A DNA stretch of 64,000 nt from Halobacteriales archaeon QS_8_69_26 (GTDB lineage Archaea > Halobacteriota > Halobacteria > Halobacteriales > SW-7-71-33). Shown piece by piece: positions 53,547-63,251 of the stretch. A program made the translations under genes and the position numbers. The stretch spans positions 37,159-101,158 of the forward strand of contig PXRX01000008.1 of NCBI GenBank assembly GCA_003023195.1, given 5' to 3'. Each line of letters begins with the position of its first letter. Position 1 is the stretch's first letter. The notes beneath the pieces were generated by a model. That model ran no database searches and had not been told where the DNA came from. It saw nothing but the letters and a program-made list of their open reading frames with translations.

Positions 53547-55280
53547 ATGAGCGACGGGGACTCGGGAACCGGGAGCGGTCCCGCCGACGGATCCGGCGGT
53601 GAGTCGCACGGGAACCCCGACCCCCCCATCGCGCCCGACGACGATGAGGCCCCCGCGGACCCGGCGCGGAAGGCACAGCGGCTCCACGCCGTGGCGACCC
53701 GGATGCAGTCGGCCACCTCGCCGCCGGAGGTCCACGAACTGGCAGTGGAGGCGGCGGTCGACATCCTCGGGTTCGACTGGTGTGGGTTCATGGGCGTCAG
53801 GGAGGGCTACTTCGAGATACTGGCGGTCTCCGAGGAGTCGCCGGTCGACCCCGGCGACCGGCCCCTCTCCGTGGACCAGGGGGTGACCGGCAAGTGCTAC
53901 CGGACCGGCGAGTCCACCATCACGGCCGACGCCCAGGCGGACCCGGAGGCGACGCCCACCCAGGACGCGTTCCGCGCGGGGCTGACCGTCCCCGTCGGGG
54001 ACTGGGGGGTGTTCCAGTGCATCGCGTCGGAGCCCGGCTTCTTCGACGAGACCGACCTCGAGGTCGGCGAGTTGCTCGCCGCCCACGCCAGGAGCGCGCT
54101 CGACCGGATCGAACAGACCCGGCGGCTCGAACGGCTCTACGGCGCCACCCGCCGGCTGATGAGCGCCGAGACCCGCGAGGAGGTCGCCGGGGTCGCCAGC
54201 GAGACCGCCGCCGCGGTGCTGGAGTTCCCGCTGAACGCGGTCCTCCTGCACGACGAGGAGGCCGGGGCGCTCGTCCCCGCCGCCGCCTCGGACCGCGCCA
54301 GGGAGGTCTTCGGGGAGGCGCCACGGATCGGCCCGGACGAGGGTGTCGCCTGGCGGGCGTTCCGGGACGGGGAGACCGCTGTCCACGACGACGTCGGGGA
54401 GACCCGCGGTACCTACGGTGCCGGGGCCCGGAGCGAACTCCTGGTTCCCCTTGGCGAGCACGGCGTCCTCGTGCTCGGTTCGACGGTCGCCGGCGAGTTC
54501 GACGACGACGACGTCGCCGTCGCCGAGACGCTGGCCGCGAACATCACCGCCGCCCTCGACCGGGCGGACCGCGAGCGGGAACTCCGCCGCAACCGCCGTC
54601 GCCTCCGGCGGCAGAACGAACGCCTCGACCGGTTCGCGTCGGTCGTCAGCCACGACCTGCGCAACCCCCTGTTCGGGGCGCGGGGGGGCGTCGAACTCGC
54701 CAGCCAGGAACACGACAGCGAGGGCCTCGACCACGCCGTCGACGCCCTCGACCGGATGGAGACCATCATCGAGGACGCCCTCACGCTCGCGCGGGAGGGC
54801 CGGGCCGTCGACGACCCGGAACCGGTCGACCTGGCGAGCATCGTCGACGAGTGCTGGCACCGGATCGACCCTCCCGGCGCGCGTCTGACCGTCGAGGCCG
54901 ACTGCCGGATCCGTGCGGACCCCGACCGGCTCCGCCGGGTCTTCGAGAACCTCTTCCGGAACTGTATGGAACACGCCGCTCCCGGCGACCGGTCGGGCTC
55001 GGACCGCGACACCGGATCCGGCGGCGACCCGACACTTTCCGTGCGTGTCGGGACCCTCGACGGCGGCTTCTGCGTCGAGGACGACGGCCCCGGGATCCCC
55101 GAGGACCGTCGCGGGGACGTGTTCGAGTCGGGCTACTCGACCGAGCAGGGGGGGACCGGCCTCGGCCTGTCCATCGTCGAGGAGATAGTCGAGGCCCACG
55201 GGTGGGAGGTCGCCGCCACCGACGGGACCGACGGTGGCGCCCGGTTCGAGGTCACCGGGGTCGAGGTACTCGGCGGCTGA
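53547..55280 (+). CDS. Soluble sensor histidine kinase, GAF-GAF-HisKA-HATPase
   Basis: 577 residues, no membrane helix. A disordered start (1-40) is followed by GAF1 (about 45-190), with LGFDWCGFMGVREGYFEILA and GVTGKCYRTGE, GAF2 (about 195-345), with LYGATRRLMSAETREEVAGV, and the kinase core: HisKA with phospho-acceptor His369 in VVSHDLRNPLFG, N-box NLFRNCMEHA, G1 EDDGPGIPE and G2 GGTGLGLSIVEEI. Typical haloarchaeal cytosolic kinase sensing a small ligand or redox state through the GAF domains. No response regulator is adjacent. Transcribed from a TATA box at 53509. Confidence 0.93.
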   Translation: MSDGDSGTGSGPADGSGGESHGNPDPPIAPDDDEAPADPARKAQRLHAVATRMQSATSPPEVHELAVEAAVDILGFDWCGFMGVREGYFEILAVSEESPVDPGDRPLSVDQGVTGKCYRTGESTITADAQADPEATPTQDAFRAGLTVPVGDWGVFQCIASEPGFFDETDLEVGELLAAHARSALDRIEQTRRLERLYGATRRLMSAETREEVAGVASETAAAVLEFPLNAVLLHDEEAGALVPAAASDRAREVFGEAPRIGPDEGVAWRAFRDGETAVHDDVGETRGTYGAGARSELLVPLGEHGVLVLGSTVAGEFDDDDVAVAETLAANITAALDRADRERELRRNRRRLRRQNERLDRFASVVSHDLRNPLFGARGGVELASQEHDSEGLDHAVDALDRMETIIEDALTLAREGRAVDDPEPVDLASIVDECWHRIDPPGARLTVEADCRIRADPDRLRRVFENLFRNCMEHAAPGDRSGSDRDTGSGGDPTLSVRVGTLDGGFCVEDDGPGIPEDRRGDVFESGYSTEQGGTGLGLSIVEEIVEAHGWEVAATDGTDGGARFEVTGVEVLGG

Positions 55281-55375
55281 CCCGCGGCGTCGACGCGGCG
55301 GACGGCTCGCGGGCTCGTGGGATCGACAGCGCACGACCGGCTTTCGACACTGGCAGAGGTTGCCGACTAACTGTT

Positions 55376-55385
55376 GTTAATAATA
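55376..55385 (+). promoter_or_regulatory. metY-metX TATA box
   Basis: GTTAATAATA at 55376-55385, in an AT-rich patch, centred about 30 bases before ATG 55411. Confidence 0.55.
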
Positions 55386-55410
55386 GATGGGAAGAAAATG
55401 AACTACGAGC

Positions 55411-56763
55411 ATGACTGGTGAGGGTGGTGACGACGCCGACCGTGCCGACGGGGACGGCGGGTCCGGGGGGCCGGCGGAGGACGAGGAGCGAGGGATCCGC
55501 ACCCGGAGCGTCCACGCGGGGGCGGCCCCGGACCCGGCGACCGGTGCCCGCACGGTGCCCATCCACCAGACGACGTCGTACGTCTTCGAGGACGCGGAGA
55601 CGGCGGCGGACCTGTACGCCCTCGACGCGGAGGGGCACGTCTACTCCCGGATATCGAACCCGACGGTGCGGACCCTGGAGCGGCGGCTTGCCGACCTGGA
55701 GGGCGGGACCGGCGCCGTCGCGACCGCGAGCGGAATGGCCGCGCTGGACGCCGCGACCTTCCTGCTGGCGGAACCGGGGGACAACGTCGTCGCGGCCGCG
55801 GACGCCTACGGCGGCACGACGGCCTACCTCGGGACCGTCGCCGAGCGACGGGGGATCGAGGCCCGGTTCGTCGACACCCTCGACTACGACGCCTACGCCG
55901 AGGCGGTGGACGACCGGACGGCCTACGTCCACGTCGAGACGATAGCGAACCCCTCGCTGGTGACCCCGGACTTCGAGCACCTCGCGGACCTGACCGACGA
56001 GCGAGGGATTCCACTGCTGGTGGACAACACCTTCGCGACGCCCGCGCTCTGTCGCCCCGTCGAGCACGGGGCCGACCTCGTCTGGGAGTCGACGACCAAG
56101 TGGATCCACGGCGGCGGCACCACGGTCGGTGGCGTCCTGGTCGACGGCGGCACCTTCCCCTGGGACGAGTACCCGGAGCGGTACCCCGAACTCGGGGCCG
56201 AGAGCCCGACCTTCGAGGGGGTCTCCTTCGCCGACCGGTTCGGCGACCGGGCGTTCGCGGCGGCGGCCCGCCACAGGGCGGTGCGGTCGCTGGGGAGCGC
56301 CCAGTCGCCGTTCGACGCCTGGACCACCCTACAGGGCCTCGAAACGCTCCCGCTCCGGATGGACCGCCACTGCGAGAACGCCCGCGTCCTCGCGGAGTAC
56401 CTCGCGGACCACCCAGACGTGGCCTGGGTCACGCACCCTGGCTTCGGGGACCACCCGACCCACGACGACGCCACGCGGTACCTGGGGGACTACGGCGGGA
56501 TGGTGGCGTTCGGCCTCGCCGGGGGCTACGAGGCCGGACGGCGGTTCTGCGAGGTCGCCGACCTCCCCTCGTTCCTGGCGAACGTCGGCGACGCGAAGAC
56601 CCTGGTGATCCACCCCGCCAGCACCACCCACGCCCAGTTGAGCGAGGCCGAACGCCGGGACGCCGGGGTCACCGACGACCTCCTCCGGGTCTCGGTGGGC
56701 ATCGAGGATCCTGCCGACCTCCTGGCCGAGTTCGACCGCGCCATCGCGGAGGTGTCGTCGTGA
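55411..56763 (+). CDS. metY: O-acetylhomoserine (thiol)-lyase, MetY type
   Basis: 450 residues. After a 30-residue acidic lead, [20 protein letters not shown] and [20 protein letters not shown] begin the Cys/Met-metabolism PLP fold; [34 protein letters not shown] and Lys230 in [12 protein letters not shown] (PLP Schiff base) follow; [24 protein letters not shown] region closes it. It makes homocysteine from O-acetylhomoserine and sulfide. The next gene, metX, makes its substrate, which supports metY over cystathionine gamma-synthase. Same strand, 52 bases apart, one operon. Confidence 0.92.
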   Translation: MTGEGGDDADRADGDGGSGGPAEDEERGIRTRSVHAGAAPDPATGARTVPIHQTTSYVFEDAETAADLYALDAEGHVYSRISNPTVRTLERRLADLEGGTGAVATASGMAALDAATFLLAEPGDNVVAAADAYGGTTAYLGTVAERRGIEARFVDTLDYDAYAEAVDDRTAYVHVETIANPSLVTPDFEHLADLTDERGIPLLVDNTFATPALCRPVEHGADLVWESTTKWIHGGGTTVGGVLVDGGTFPWDEYPERYPELGAESPTFEGVSFADRFGDRAFAAAARHRAVRSLGSAQSPFDAWTTLQGLETLPLRMDRHCENARVLAEYLADHPDVAWVTHPGFGDHPTHDDATRYLGDYGGMVAFGLAGGYEAGRRFCEVADLPSFLANVGDAKTLVIHPASTTHAQLSEAERRDAGVTDDLLRVSVGIEDPADLLAEFDRAIAEVSS

Positions 56764-56815
56764 CGCGAACCACCGGCGATCCGGCGGTCCGCCCCGCGAC
56801 GCGGGAGGTGTCCCC

Positions 56816-58081
56816 GTGACGCGGACCGTCGACCTCGGACGCTTCGAGTTCGAGTGCGGGGAGTCGATTCCCCGCCTGGCGGTGGCCTACGAGACCTACG
56901 GCGACTACGACGGGAGCAACGCCGTCCTCGTCTGCCACGCCCTGACCGGCGGGCCACACGTCGCCTCTCGGCGAGAGGACGGGGAGCGATCCGGCGGTGG
57001 TGCGGACGACGGGGACGACTCCACCGGGGGCGATGTCCCCGACGACCAGGCCAGCGCCTGGTGGGCGGCGGTCGTCGGCCCCGGCCGGTACCTCGACACC
57101 CACGAACAGTTCGTCGTCTGTGCGAACGTCCCCGGGTCCTGCTACGGGACGACCGGCCCCGCGAGCACGAACCCCGAGACCGGCCGACCGTACGGCCCCG
57201 AGTTCCCGCCGGTCACGGTCGGCGACTGGACCCGCGCCCAGGCCGCCCTGCTGGACCACCTCGGGATCGACCGTCTCCAGGCGGTCGTCGGCGGGAGCGT
57301 CGGCGGGATGAACGTCCTGGAGTGGATCCGGCGCTACCCCGACCGGGTCGAACGTGCGATCCCCGTCGCCACCGCCCCGCGCCTGGACGCCCAGATGCTG
57401 GCGCTGAACGCAACGGCCCGGCGGGCGATCACCGGCGATCCCGCCTACAACGGCGGTCGCTACTACGGCGACGGCCCGGATCCCGACCACGGTCTGGCGG
57501 TCGCCCGGCGGATCGGCCACGTCACCTACCTCTCGAAGGGGTCGATGGAGCGCAGGTTCGGCCGCCGGTCGGCCGGGCGCGACTCGGACGAGGTGGGTCC
57601 GGGCGAGGCCGGTCCGGCCGGCCCCGGTGGCGACCCGACCGGCCCCGGTGGCGATCCGACCGCCCGCGCGTTCGACTACCGCGACGTGGAGTCGTACCTC
57701 GACCACAACGCAGGGACGTTCGTCGACCGGTTCGACGCCAACAGCTACGTCTACCTCTCGCGGGCGATGGACGAGTACGACCTGGCGCGGGACCACGACT
57801 CCGACGCCGACGCCCTCGACGGCTTCGACGGCGACGTCCTGCTGGTGTCGTTCACCGGGGACTGGCACTTCCCCGTCGAGCGATCCGAGCGCCTGGCGGC
57901 GGCGTTCCGCCGGGCGGGCGTCGAGACGACCCACCACGTCGTCGACTCGGACTACGGCCACGACGCCTTTCTCGTCGAACCCGACGAGGTCGGGCCGGCG
58001 ATCCGGTCGTTCCTGGAGGAGGGTCGCCACCCCGAGGGAACCGGCGGGCAGGCACCGGTCCACGCCGGCCTGTTCCGGTGA
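56816..58081 (+). CDS. metX: Homoserine O-acetyltransferase
   Basis: 421 residues from GTG 56816. Alpha/beta-hydrolase fold with [40 protein letters not shown], catalytic Ser161 in [14 protein letters not shown], and the Asp and His near the end ([11 protein letters not shown] and [15 protein letters not shown]). It has an extra acidic loop at about 58-85 ([16 protein letters not shown]) and a Gly/Pro repeat loop near 260-280 ([14 protein letters not shown]). It acetylates homoserine for MetY. The bases around its start (GAGGTGTCCCCGTGACGCG) are nearly repeated 53 bases upstream at the metY stop. Confidence 0.94.
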   Translation: MTRTVDLGRFEFECGESIPRLAVAYETYGDYDGSNAVLVCHALTGGPHVASRREDGERSGGGADDGDDSTGGDVPDDQASAWWAAVVGPGRYLDTHEQFVVCANVPGSCYGTTGPASTNPETGRPYGPEFPPVTVGDWTRAQAALLDHLGIDRLQAVVGGSVGGMNVLEWIRRYPDRVERAIPVATAPRLDAQMLALNATARRAITGDPAYNGGRYYGDGPDPDHGLAVARRIGHVTYLSKGSMERRFGRRSAGRDSDEVGPGEAGPAGPGGDPTGPGGDPTARAFDYRDVESYLDHNAGTFVDRFDANSYVYLSRAMDEYDLARDHDSDADALDGFDGDVLLVSFTGDWHFPVERSERLAAAFRRAGVETTHHVVDSDYGHDAFLVEPDEVGPAIRSFLEEGRHPEGTGGQAPVHAGLFR

Positions 58082-58154
58082 GGAGGTCAAGCGACGATCA
58101 ACGCCGGCCCGCTCCGGTAACGGTCTCCCGGGCGATCCGGCGTCCTCGCACCGG

Positions 58155-58637
58155 TTACTCGTCCGGTCGGCGCTCCAGCGGAACGCCCCCGGCGCTCTCG
58201 TAGGGGTCGCGCCGGACTATCGGCCGGAACCCGTCCAGCCCCTCCCGGACCGTCAGGTCGTTGGCCGCCAGGTCCAGGACGTCGTGACGCCGCCGGGGGT
58301 CCTCTTCCAGGACGACCGACAGCCGGGGGGATCCGTAGTAGACGCGCCCGGTCGGGGCCGACTCGACCAGGGGTGGCGAGACGTCCTCGACGGGGGTCAG
58401 GACGACGAGGCGGTCGTCCTCCTGGAAGTGGTAGACCGGCCCGCGAGGGTGGAGCGCCGCGAGGTCGGCGACCGCCTCGCCGGGTACGACACGCCTGCGG
58501 AAGAGCCGTCGCCACGACCGCCCGGTCGAGAGTTCGTGGATGGTGTCCGGGTAGTGGCGCAGTCGGTTCCTGTACCAGTCCGTCTCGTCCTCCCGGGCCC
58601 GGGCCGGGCTCGCGACCTGTTCCGTCCTGACGACCAT
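58155..58637 (-). CDS. Unknown haloarchaeal protein, 160 residues
   Basis: MVVRTEQVASPARAREDETD, then WYRNRLRHYPDTIHELSTGR, SWRRLFRRRVVPGEAVADLA, VYHFQEDDRLVVLTPVEDVS and RVYYGSPRLSVVLEEDP. No signal peptide, membrane helix or Cys. The Trp-Tyr-Arg-rich N-terminal half and beta-rich second half do not match a family I know. A TTACNGTAA double site lies 78-97 bases upstream of its ATG. Function unknown. Confidence 0.6.
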   Translation of the reverse strand: MVVRTEQVASPARAREDETDWYRNRLRHYPDTIHELSTGRSWRRLFRRRVVPGEAVADLAALHPRGPVYHFQEDDRLVVLTPVEDVSPPLVESAPTGRVYYGSPRLSVVLEEDPRRRHDVLDLAANDLTVREGLDGFRPIVRRDPYESAGGVPLERRPDE

Positions 58638-58714
58638 GGGTTCCCCGTGACCACCCGGTCCCCCGGCAAGAAGTTTGTGGATGGCCCCGCCGACCGTCCG
58701 GCGGAGGTCCCGTC

Positions 58715-58734
58715 TTACAGTAATGTTACAGTAA
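58715..58734. promoter_or_regulatory. TTACNGTAA double palindrome, locus 4
   Basis: TTACAGTAA (58715-58723), TG, TTACAGTAA (58726-58734): a direct repeat of the same 9-base palindrome with 11-base spacing. It is between the starts of the 160-residue gene (58637) and the end of aceB (58811). Confidence 0.6.
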
Positions 58735-58810
58735 CGGTGTCGGCCGATCCCCCGAATACGGCTACCGGCGTTGCCGGTGAGCGCCGACGGTGTCGGGGAT
58801 TGGCGGCGCT

Positions 58811-60106
58811 CTACCCGACGTTCAGCGCACGCTCGACCACGTCGGCGCCGTAGATCTCCTCCAGTTCCTCGCGCTGGTCCGGGCGGGCCGCGTGGACCTC
58901 CTGGAACAGCGTGATCGGTGTCTGGGCGGCCTGGTAGGTGGCCTCGTCCCACATCCGGTCGCGGCTCACCTCCACCTCGACGCCGTCGATCCGCAGGACG
59001 GCGGACCGTCCCATGGAGATGGCACCGCGGCCGGCCTCCTTGGCGGCCTCGAACTCCTCCATGGAGTCGACGATGTCGTCCATGCTGGGGACGTAGCTGG
59101 TCCGGTCGCGGAGTTCGTCGTGCAACTCGTCGCCGTCGAGTTCCCGGGTCTGGCCGTCGGCCCGGAACCGGTAGCGGTCGCCGTCCAGCGCCTCGAGTTC
59201 CAGGTCGTCGCCCTCGTACACCTGGGCGCCCTCGCGGGCGTCGAGTTCGACCTCGCGCCCGCCGGCCTCTATCAGGTAGTGTCCACTCTCGGGCGGGAGC
59301 GGTGCCCGGTTGGCCTCGACCACCTGGCCGGGGGTGAGCGACCAGATGCCGATCATTCCCTTGGCCCGGTTGTCGGTCATGCGCTCGCGGTACCCCTCGA
59401 CGTCCCGGATGTCGTCGAAGGGGCCGTCGACGGCGATGAGTCCGGCGGCGCTCGCCGCACGCGAGGTGTTGTGGCGCAACTCGGGCCAGGGCGGGAGTTC
59501 GCCGGTGGGCGTCATCGCCCGCATGTCCTTGGTGTAGTCCACCTCGCCGTCGACCAGCATGAACAGTCGCTGGAGGTTGTTCGAGGGCTTGCCCATCTCC
59601 GTCCGCAGGTCCTCCATCGCGAGTTCGGCCGCGCCGCTCTCGACGATGACCGACATGGCGAGGCTTCCCGCTTCGAGGCCGTGTTCGTCCTCGACCATCG
59701 TGATGCACTCGTCGGCCTTCTTCCAGTCGTCCACGTCGCCCACCTCCGGGATCACGAACCCGTCGATGTGCTCGACGGCGCCGCCCTCTGGGTTCGCGAT
59801 GGCCCGCATGTGCTCGAAACCCCGTCGCCGGGTGCCGGGGTCGTCGCGGTGCCAGACGACCCGGGGGTGGATCTCCCCGGGGAAGTCGGCGCCGTGTTCC
59901 GACACCACGTCGACGACGTTCTCGACGCCCTCGTCGCGCATCGACGGGGCGGTGGCGTCCTCGTTGTCGGGCACCCAGACGTCGGGGGCCTGCATCCCCC
60001 GCAACCCGGCGGCCTTGCGAAGCATCTCCGCGGAGTCCTCCCCCTCGACGGCGGTCGGCGAGGTGAAGAACGTCCTGACGAACGTCCTGTCGTGTCTCCG
60101 TTCCAT
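58811..60106 (-). CDS. aceB: Malate synthase, haloarchaeal type
   Basis: 431 residues from ATG 60106 (M at 60121 is possible but not conserved). RHDRTFVRTFFTSPTAVEGE, LRGMQAPDVWVPDNEDATAP, GEIHPRVVWHRDDPGTRRRG, HIDGFVIPEVGDVDDWKKAD and RDRMWDEATYQAAQTPITLF match the small archaeal malate synthase studied in Haloferax (433 residues), not the bacterial A or G forms. It condenses glyoxylate and acetyl-CoA to malate. It follows aceA on the same strand with an 87-base gap, so both are likely transcribed together. Confidence 0.96.
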   Translation of the reverse strand: MERRHDRTFVRTFFTSPTAVEGEDSAEMLRKAAGLRGMQAPDVWVPDNEDATAPSMRDEGVENVVDVVSEHGADFPGEIHPRVVWHRDDPGTRRRGFEHMRAIANPEGGAVEHIDGFVIPEVGDVDDWKKADECITMVEDEHGLEAGSLAMSVIVESGAAELAMEDLRTEMGKPSNNLQRLFMLVDGEVDYTKDMRAMTPTGELPPWPELRHNTSRAASAAGLIAVDGPFDDIRDVEGYRERMTDNRAKGMIGIWSLTPGQVVEANRAPLPPESGHYLIEAGGREVELDAREGAQVYEGDDLELEALDGDRYRFRADGQTRELDGDELHDELRDRTSYVPSMDDIVDSMEEFEAAKEAGRGAISMGRSAVLRIDGVEVEVSRDRMWDEATYQAAQTPITLFQEVHAARPDQREELEEIYGADVVERALNVG

Positions 60107-60193
60107 GGTTCGTGTTGACAATGGTGACCCGCGGTAAATCTCTGTCGCGCCCCGGTAGTCGGACCACCGGGGATCGGGGCGGGTCGACCCCGA

Positions 60194-61228
60194 TCAGTCG
60201 TCGGAACTGATCACCGACTCGCCGTCCTCGCTGAACCCTTCGGACTCGCGCATCCGCTCGCGGGCCTCGGGGTCGAACTGGCCCTCGATGTCCTGGAACC
60301 GGGAGACGAACGACAGTTCGTGGTGGGACTCGGTCTCGTGGCCGAGGTAGCGGTCCTCCAGGTCGAACTGCGCCCGTTCGTCCTCCTCGGCGATGGCCGC
60401 CATGTCCTCGTAGACCGCGTGGGCCCCCGAGTGGAGGCCGAACAGCGTGATGAAGATGTAGTCGTACCCGATGTCCCCGAGTTCCTCGAAGGTGAGCGGG
60501 TCGTCCTCCTCGGACCAGGCGAACGACGAGGAGTAGTTGAACGCCAGCCCGGCGTCGGGGTGGGTCTCGTGGATGGCCTCGGCGTAGTCGATGGCGTCCT
60601 CGCGGGAGGGGTCGGGCATCTCCGGCCACACGAGGTCGACGCCGACGTCGGCGAAGGTCCGCCCGCGCTCGACGTGTTCCTCCCAGTCGGCGTTGGCCGA
60701 CCCGTAGGCGTCGGTCCGGGCGATGATCACGGTGTCCTCGCTCTGCTTGGCGTCGATGGCCGCCTCGAACCGTGCGCGGGCGTCCTCCCGGTCGACGACG
60801 GTCTTGCCGGCGATGTGGCCGCACCGCTTCGGCGTGGTCTGGTCCTCGATGTGGATGGCGGCGACGCCGGCCTTCTCGTACTCCCGGACCGCCCGGCGAA
60901 CGTTGTGGACGCCGCCGTAGCCCGTGTCGCAGTCGGCGATGACCGGGAGGTTGGTGGCCTCGACGATCCGCTTCGCGTTCTCGACCATCTCGGTCATCGT
61001 CACCATCTCCAGGTCCGGGAAGCCGAACTGGCCGAGCACCGTCGAGTAGCCGCTCATGTAGACGGCGTCCAGGCCGGCCATCTCCGCAAGCCGGGCGTCC
61101 AGCGCGTGGTAGAGGCCGGGCGCGAACGTGTAGTCCTGCTCCTCCAGGAGCCGCCGGAATCGCCGCCCGGCGGGGTTGTCGATGTCCCGTTCGACCACGT
61201 CGGTGTCCTCGATCAGGTCCTCGACCAT
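60194..61228 (-). CDS. aceA: Isocitrate lyase
   Basis: 344 residues. The barrel carries [40 protein letters not shown], the signature KRCGH at 134-138 with the catalytic Cys136, and [20 protein letters not shown]. It splits isocitrate to succinate and glyoxylate and with AceB bypasses the two decarboxylations of the citrate cycle. A short open frame ends one base before its ATG (61230-61322), and an AT-rich promoter region lies at 61350-61385. Confidence 0.96.
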   Translation of the reverse strand: MVEDLIEDTDVVERDIDNPAGRRFRRLLEEQDYTFAPGLYHALDARLAEMAGLDAVYMSGYSTVLGQFGFPDLEMVTMTEMVENAKRIVEATNLPVIADCDTGYGGVHNVRRAVREYEKAGVAAIHIEDQTTPKRCGHIAGKTVVDREDARARFEAAIDAKQSEDTVIIARTDAYGSANADWEEHVERGRTFADVGVDLVWPEMPDPSREDAIDYAEAIHETHPDAGLAFNYSSSFAWSEEDDPLTFEELGDIGYDYIFITLFGLHSGAHAVYEDMAAIAEEDERAQFDLEDRYLGHETESHHELSFVSRFQDIEGQFDPEARERMRESEGFSEDGESVISSDD

Positions 61229-61229
61229 C

Positions 61230-61322
61230 TCAGCGTCCCTCCGGGTCGTCGACTTCGCCCTCGTCTCCGACGAGGGGCACCAGCGGCGCGGTCCGGTTCT
61301 CGGGGTCCGTGTCTTGGATCAC
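61230..61322 (-). CDS. Possible 30-residue leader peptide upstream of aceA
   Basis: From GTG 61322 the frame reads [30 protein letters not shown] and stops at 61230, one base before the aceA ATG. Codon use is like that of real genes (G or C in almost all third positions). The same frame is open upstream to about 61370 without ATG. Promoter-like CATAAACT (minus strand, 61355-61362) would start transcription near 61331. It could be a translated leader that couples to aceA or the end of a lost gene. Confidence 0.35.
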   Translation of the reverse strand: MIQDTDPENRTAPLVPLVGDEGEVDDPEGR

Positions 61323-61354
61323 TGCAACCTGTGCCTCGCCCTGGCTCGTTAAGT

Positions 61355-61380
61355 AGTTTATGATCGACCATGATAATTAT
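61355..61380 (-). promoter_or_regulatory. Candidate aceA-aceB promoter
   Basis: Two TATA-like words on the minus strand, ATAATTATC (about 61372-61380) and CATAAACT (61355-61362), in the only AT-rich patch before aceA. They predict starts near 61347 or 61331. Confidence 0.45.
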
Positions 61381-61572
61381 TGTTAATGGTGTTTCTGACT
61401 CCCGCAGAAATTGCACCGACGGTGGCGGGAGTTCACGCTCGCGGATCCGGTGATGCGGGCGAGATCGGATCGCTCCCACCGCCGGGATCGGGGGTCCCGC
61501 CAGCGGTGCCTCGAGTCGATCGGAACTGGCTGCGAGGGAGATATGGGGGCGACGGAGAAGGTCGCGGGCGGG

Positions 61573-62517
61573 TCAGGTCTCGGGTTCGACGTAGACCTTT
61601 CCGATCTCCTCGTCGGCGCCCTGCATCGCGTCCTCCAGTTCCGTGATCGCCTCGTCGATTTCCTCGGTGTTCATCTCCTCTTCGAAGGCGATGTCGGCGG
61701 TGAGGATCGCCCGTCCCGGACCGAAGTAGACGGTCCGGAGGTCGACGACCTCGGTAACCCCCTCCCAGTTGCGGGCCATCTCCCGGAGCCGGGCCTCCTT
61801 CTCTGCCGGCATGCTCTCGCCCAGGAGGAGTCGCTTGTTCTCCCAGGCCAGCGCCAGCGCGAAGCCCATCAACAGGAGCCCGATCAGGAACGCGGCGGCG
61901 GCGTCGAACAGCGGTTCGTGGAACTGCTCGGTGAGGAAGACGCCAACCAGTGCGATGCTGGCGCCCACCAGCGCCACGGTGTCCTCGGTGAATGCCGTCA
62001 GCGTGGTGACGTCCGAAGTCTTGCGGAACGCCTCGCGGTACCCCGACCACCCCTTCGACTCCATCTCGTTCCGGAGCCCCGCGTTGGCCTTCTTCAGCGC
62101 CCACGCCTCGAAGAGTATCGCGCCGATGAGGACGGCGTAGTTGACGTACACCGGTTCGACCATCACGCCGAGCAGTTCGAACGGTTCGCCCCCGCCGTGG
62201 GCGTTCGGGTGGGTGAGCTTCTCGTAGCCGTGCTTGGCGGACTCCCATCCCGCGATGCCGAACAGGAGGACGCTCACGAGAAAGGAGTAGAAGAACTGGG
62301 CCTTCCCGTAGCCGAAGGGGTGCACCCTGGAGCGGTCGCGCTTGCTGAACCGGATCCCGATCAGCAGGAAGACCTGGTTGCCGGTGTCCGAGATGGAGTG
62401 ATACGTCTCGCTGAGCATCGACGGACTCCCGGTCAGCACGAACCCCACGAACTTCATGACCGCGATGGCCCCGTTCGCGATCAGTGCCGCGATGACGACC
62501 GACCTGCTGCTTGCCAT
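61573..62517 (-). CDS. Cation diffusion facilitator (CDF) transporter
   Basis: 314 residues. MASSRSVVIAALIANGAIAV opens helix 1; helix 2 carries SETYHSISDTGNQVFLLIG, whose His-x3-Asp pair is the CDF metal site; further helices at about 75-95, 115-140, 175-195 and 205-225; the second metal site is the FTEDTVALVGA region. The C-terminal cytosolic domain (230-314, EVVDLRTVYFGPGRAILTAD) is the ferredoxin-like dimer domain. The TGNQ and large third loop resemble the SLC30A9/ZnT9-like branch. It exports divalent cations such as zinc or manganese. Confidence 0.9.
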   Translation of the reverse strand: MASSRSVVIAALIANGAIAVMKFVGFVLTGSPSMLSETYHSISDTGNQVFLLIGIRFSKRDRSRVHPFGYGKAQFFYSFLVSVLLFGIAGWESAKHGYEKLTHPNAHGGGEPFELLGVMVEPVYVNYAVLIGAILFEAWALKKANAGLRNEMESKGWSGYREAFRKTSDVTTLTAFTEDTVALVGASIALVGVFLTEQFHEPLFDAAAAFLIGLLLMGFALALAWENKRLLLGESMPAEKEARLREMARNWEGVTEVVDLRTVYFGPGRAILTADIAFEEEMNTEEIDEAITELEDAMQGADEEIGKVYVEPET

Positions 62518-62644
62518 CGCCCGGTCCTGCGGCCCCTCCCCGGAAAAGGGTTTCCGCTACACCGGGCGCGCCGGCGCGATGGCGTCTCGGGGATCCCCCG
62601 GATCGACCGGTACCTACTTGATCGACGGACTGGTAGGTTCGACC

Positions 62645-63163
62645 GTGACGGGGACACACGACCGCGGCACGCACCTCGCCCGTCTCGGCCGCGCGGCCGA
62701 CCGGCCACACGTCGCCGCCAGCGTCGTCGCCGGGACGGCCGTCGCGTTCAGTGCCGTCTGGTTCGCCTCCGTGGACGGCGACTGGGGACCCGGACTGGCC
62801 TTCGTCCTCTACCTCGCGACGGTCGCCAACGCCTACGCCGTCACCTGCGCGGTCTGGTGGGCGCTCGTTCCAGAGGGGGTCTGGAGTTACCGGAGAGGCC
62901 TGGGGACGGGCCTGGCCGTCGGGCTCTGCTCGCACCTCACCATCGGGTTCGCGTGGCTCGGCGTCCTGCTGCTTCACCCCGGGACGACGACCGACTGGTC
63001 GCTCCTGGAACCGGTCGGGCTCGGACTGCTGATGAGCGTCTACAGCGTCCCGTTCACGCTGGGGATCCCGATCCTCCTGTGCGTGGCCGTCGCCCTCGGA
63101 CTGACCTACCTCCGGAGAGTCGTGGCCGCCACCCCGGGATATCGATCCGTTCCCGACCGGTGA
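62645..63163 (+). CDS. Four-helix membrane protein, unknown
   Basis: 172 residues from GTG 62645: a basic start (TGTHDRGTHLARLGRAADRP) and hydrophobic helices at about 24-44, 50-72, 82-104 and 120-150, ending RRVVAATPGYRSVPDR. No known family. The in-frame extension to 62456 is antisense to the CDF gene and rejected. Divergent from the CDF gene. Confidence 0.65.
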   Translation: MTGTHDRGTHLARLGRAADRPHVAASVVAGTAVAFSAVWFASVDGDWGPGLAFVLYLATVANAYAVTCAVWWALVPEGVWSYRRGLGTGLAVGLCSHLTIGFAWLGVLLLHPGTTTDWSLLEPVGLGLLMSVYSVPFTLGIPILLCVAVALGLTYLRRVVAATPGYRSVPDR

Positions 63164-63251
63164 GCCTCCGCCAGTCGGGCCCGGGATCGGTGCCGGTCGG
63201 TCCGGGGGGTGGATCGAAAGCTACGGGACCGTGGGCCACTTGGACCGAACG

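Noticed and set aside
53385..55334. 649-codon minus-strand frame opposite the histidine kinase
   Set aside because: The plus strand has all kinase motifs in order; the opposite frame is repetitive Asp/Gly/Arg sequence.
55411..56763. Cystathionine gamma-synthase rather than MetY
   Set aside because: The two families share motifs, but the downstream homoserine O-acetyltransferase points to direct sulfhydrylation; kept as a lesser alternative.
61400..61432. Hairpin CTCCCGC...GCGGGAG as a terminator of the CDF gene
   Set aside because: It lies 140 bases beyond the CDF stop, has a long loop and no U-run; evidence too weak to list.
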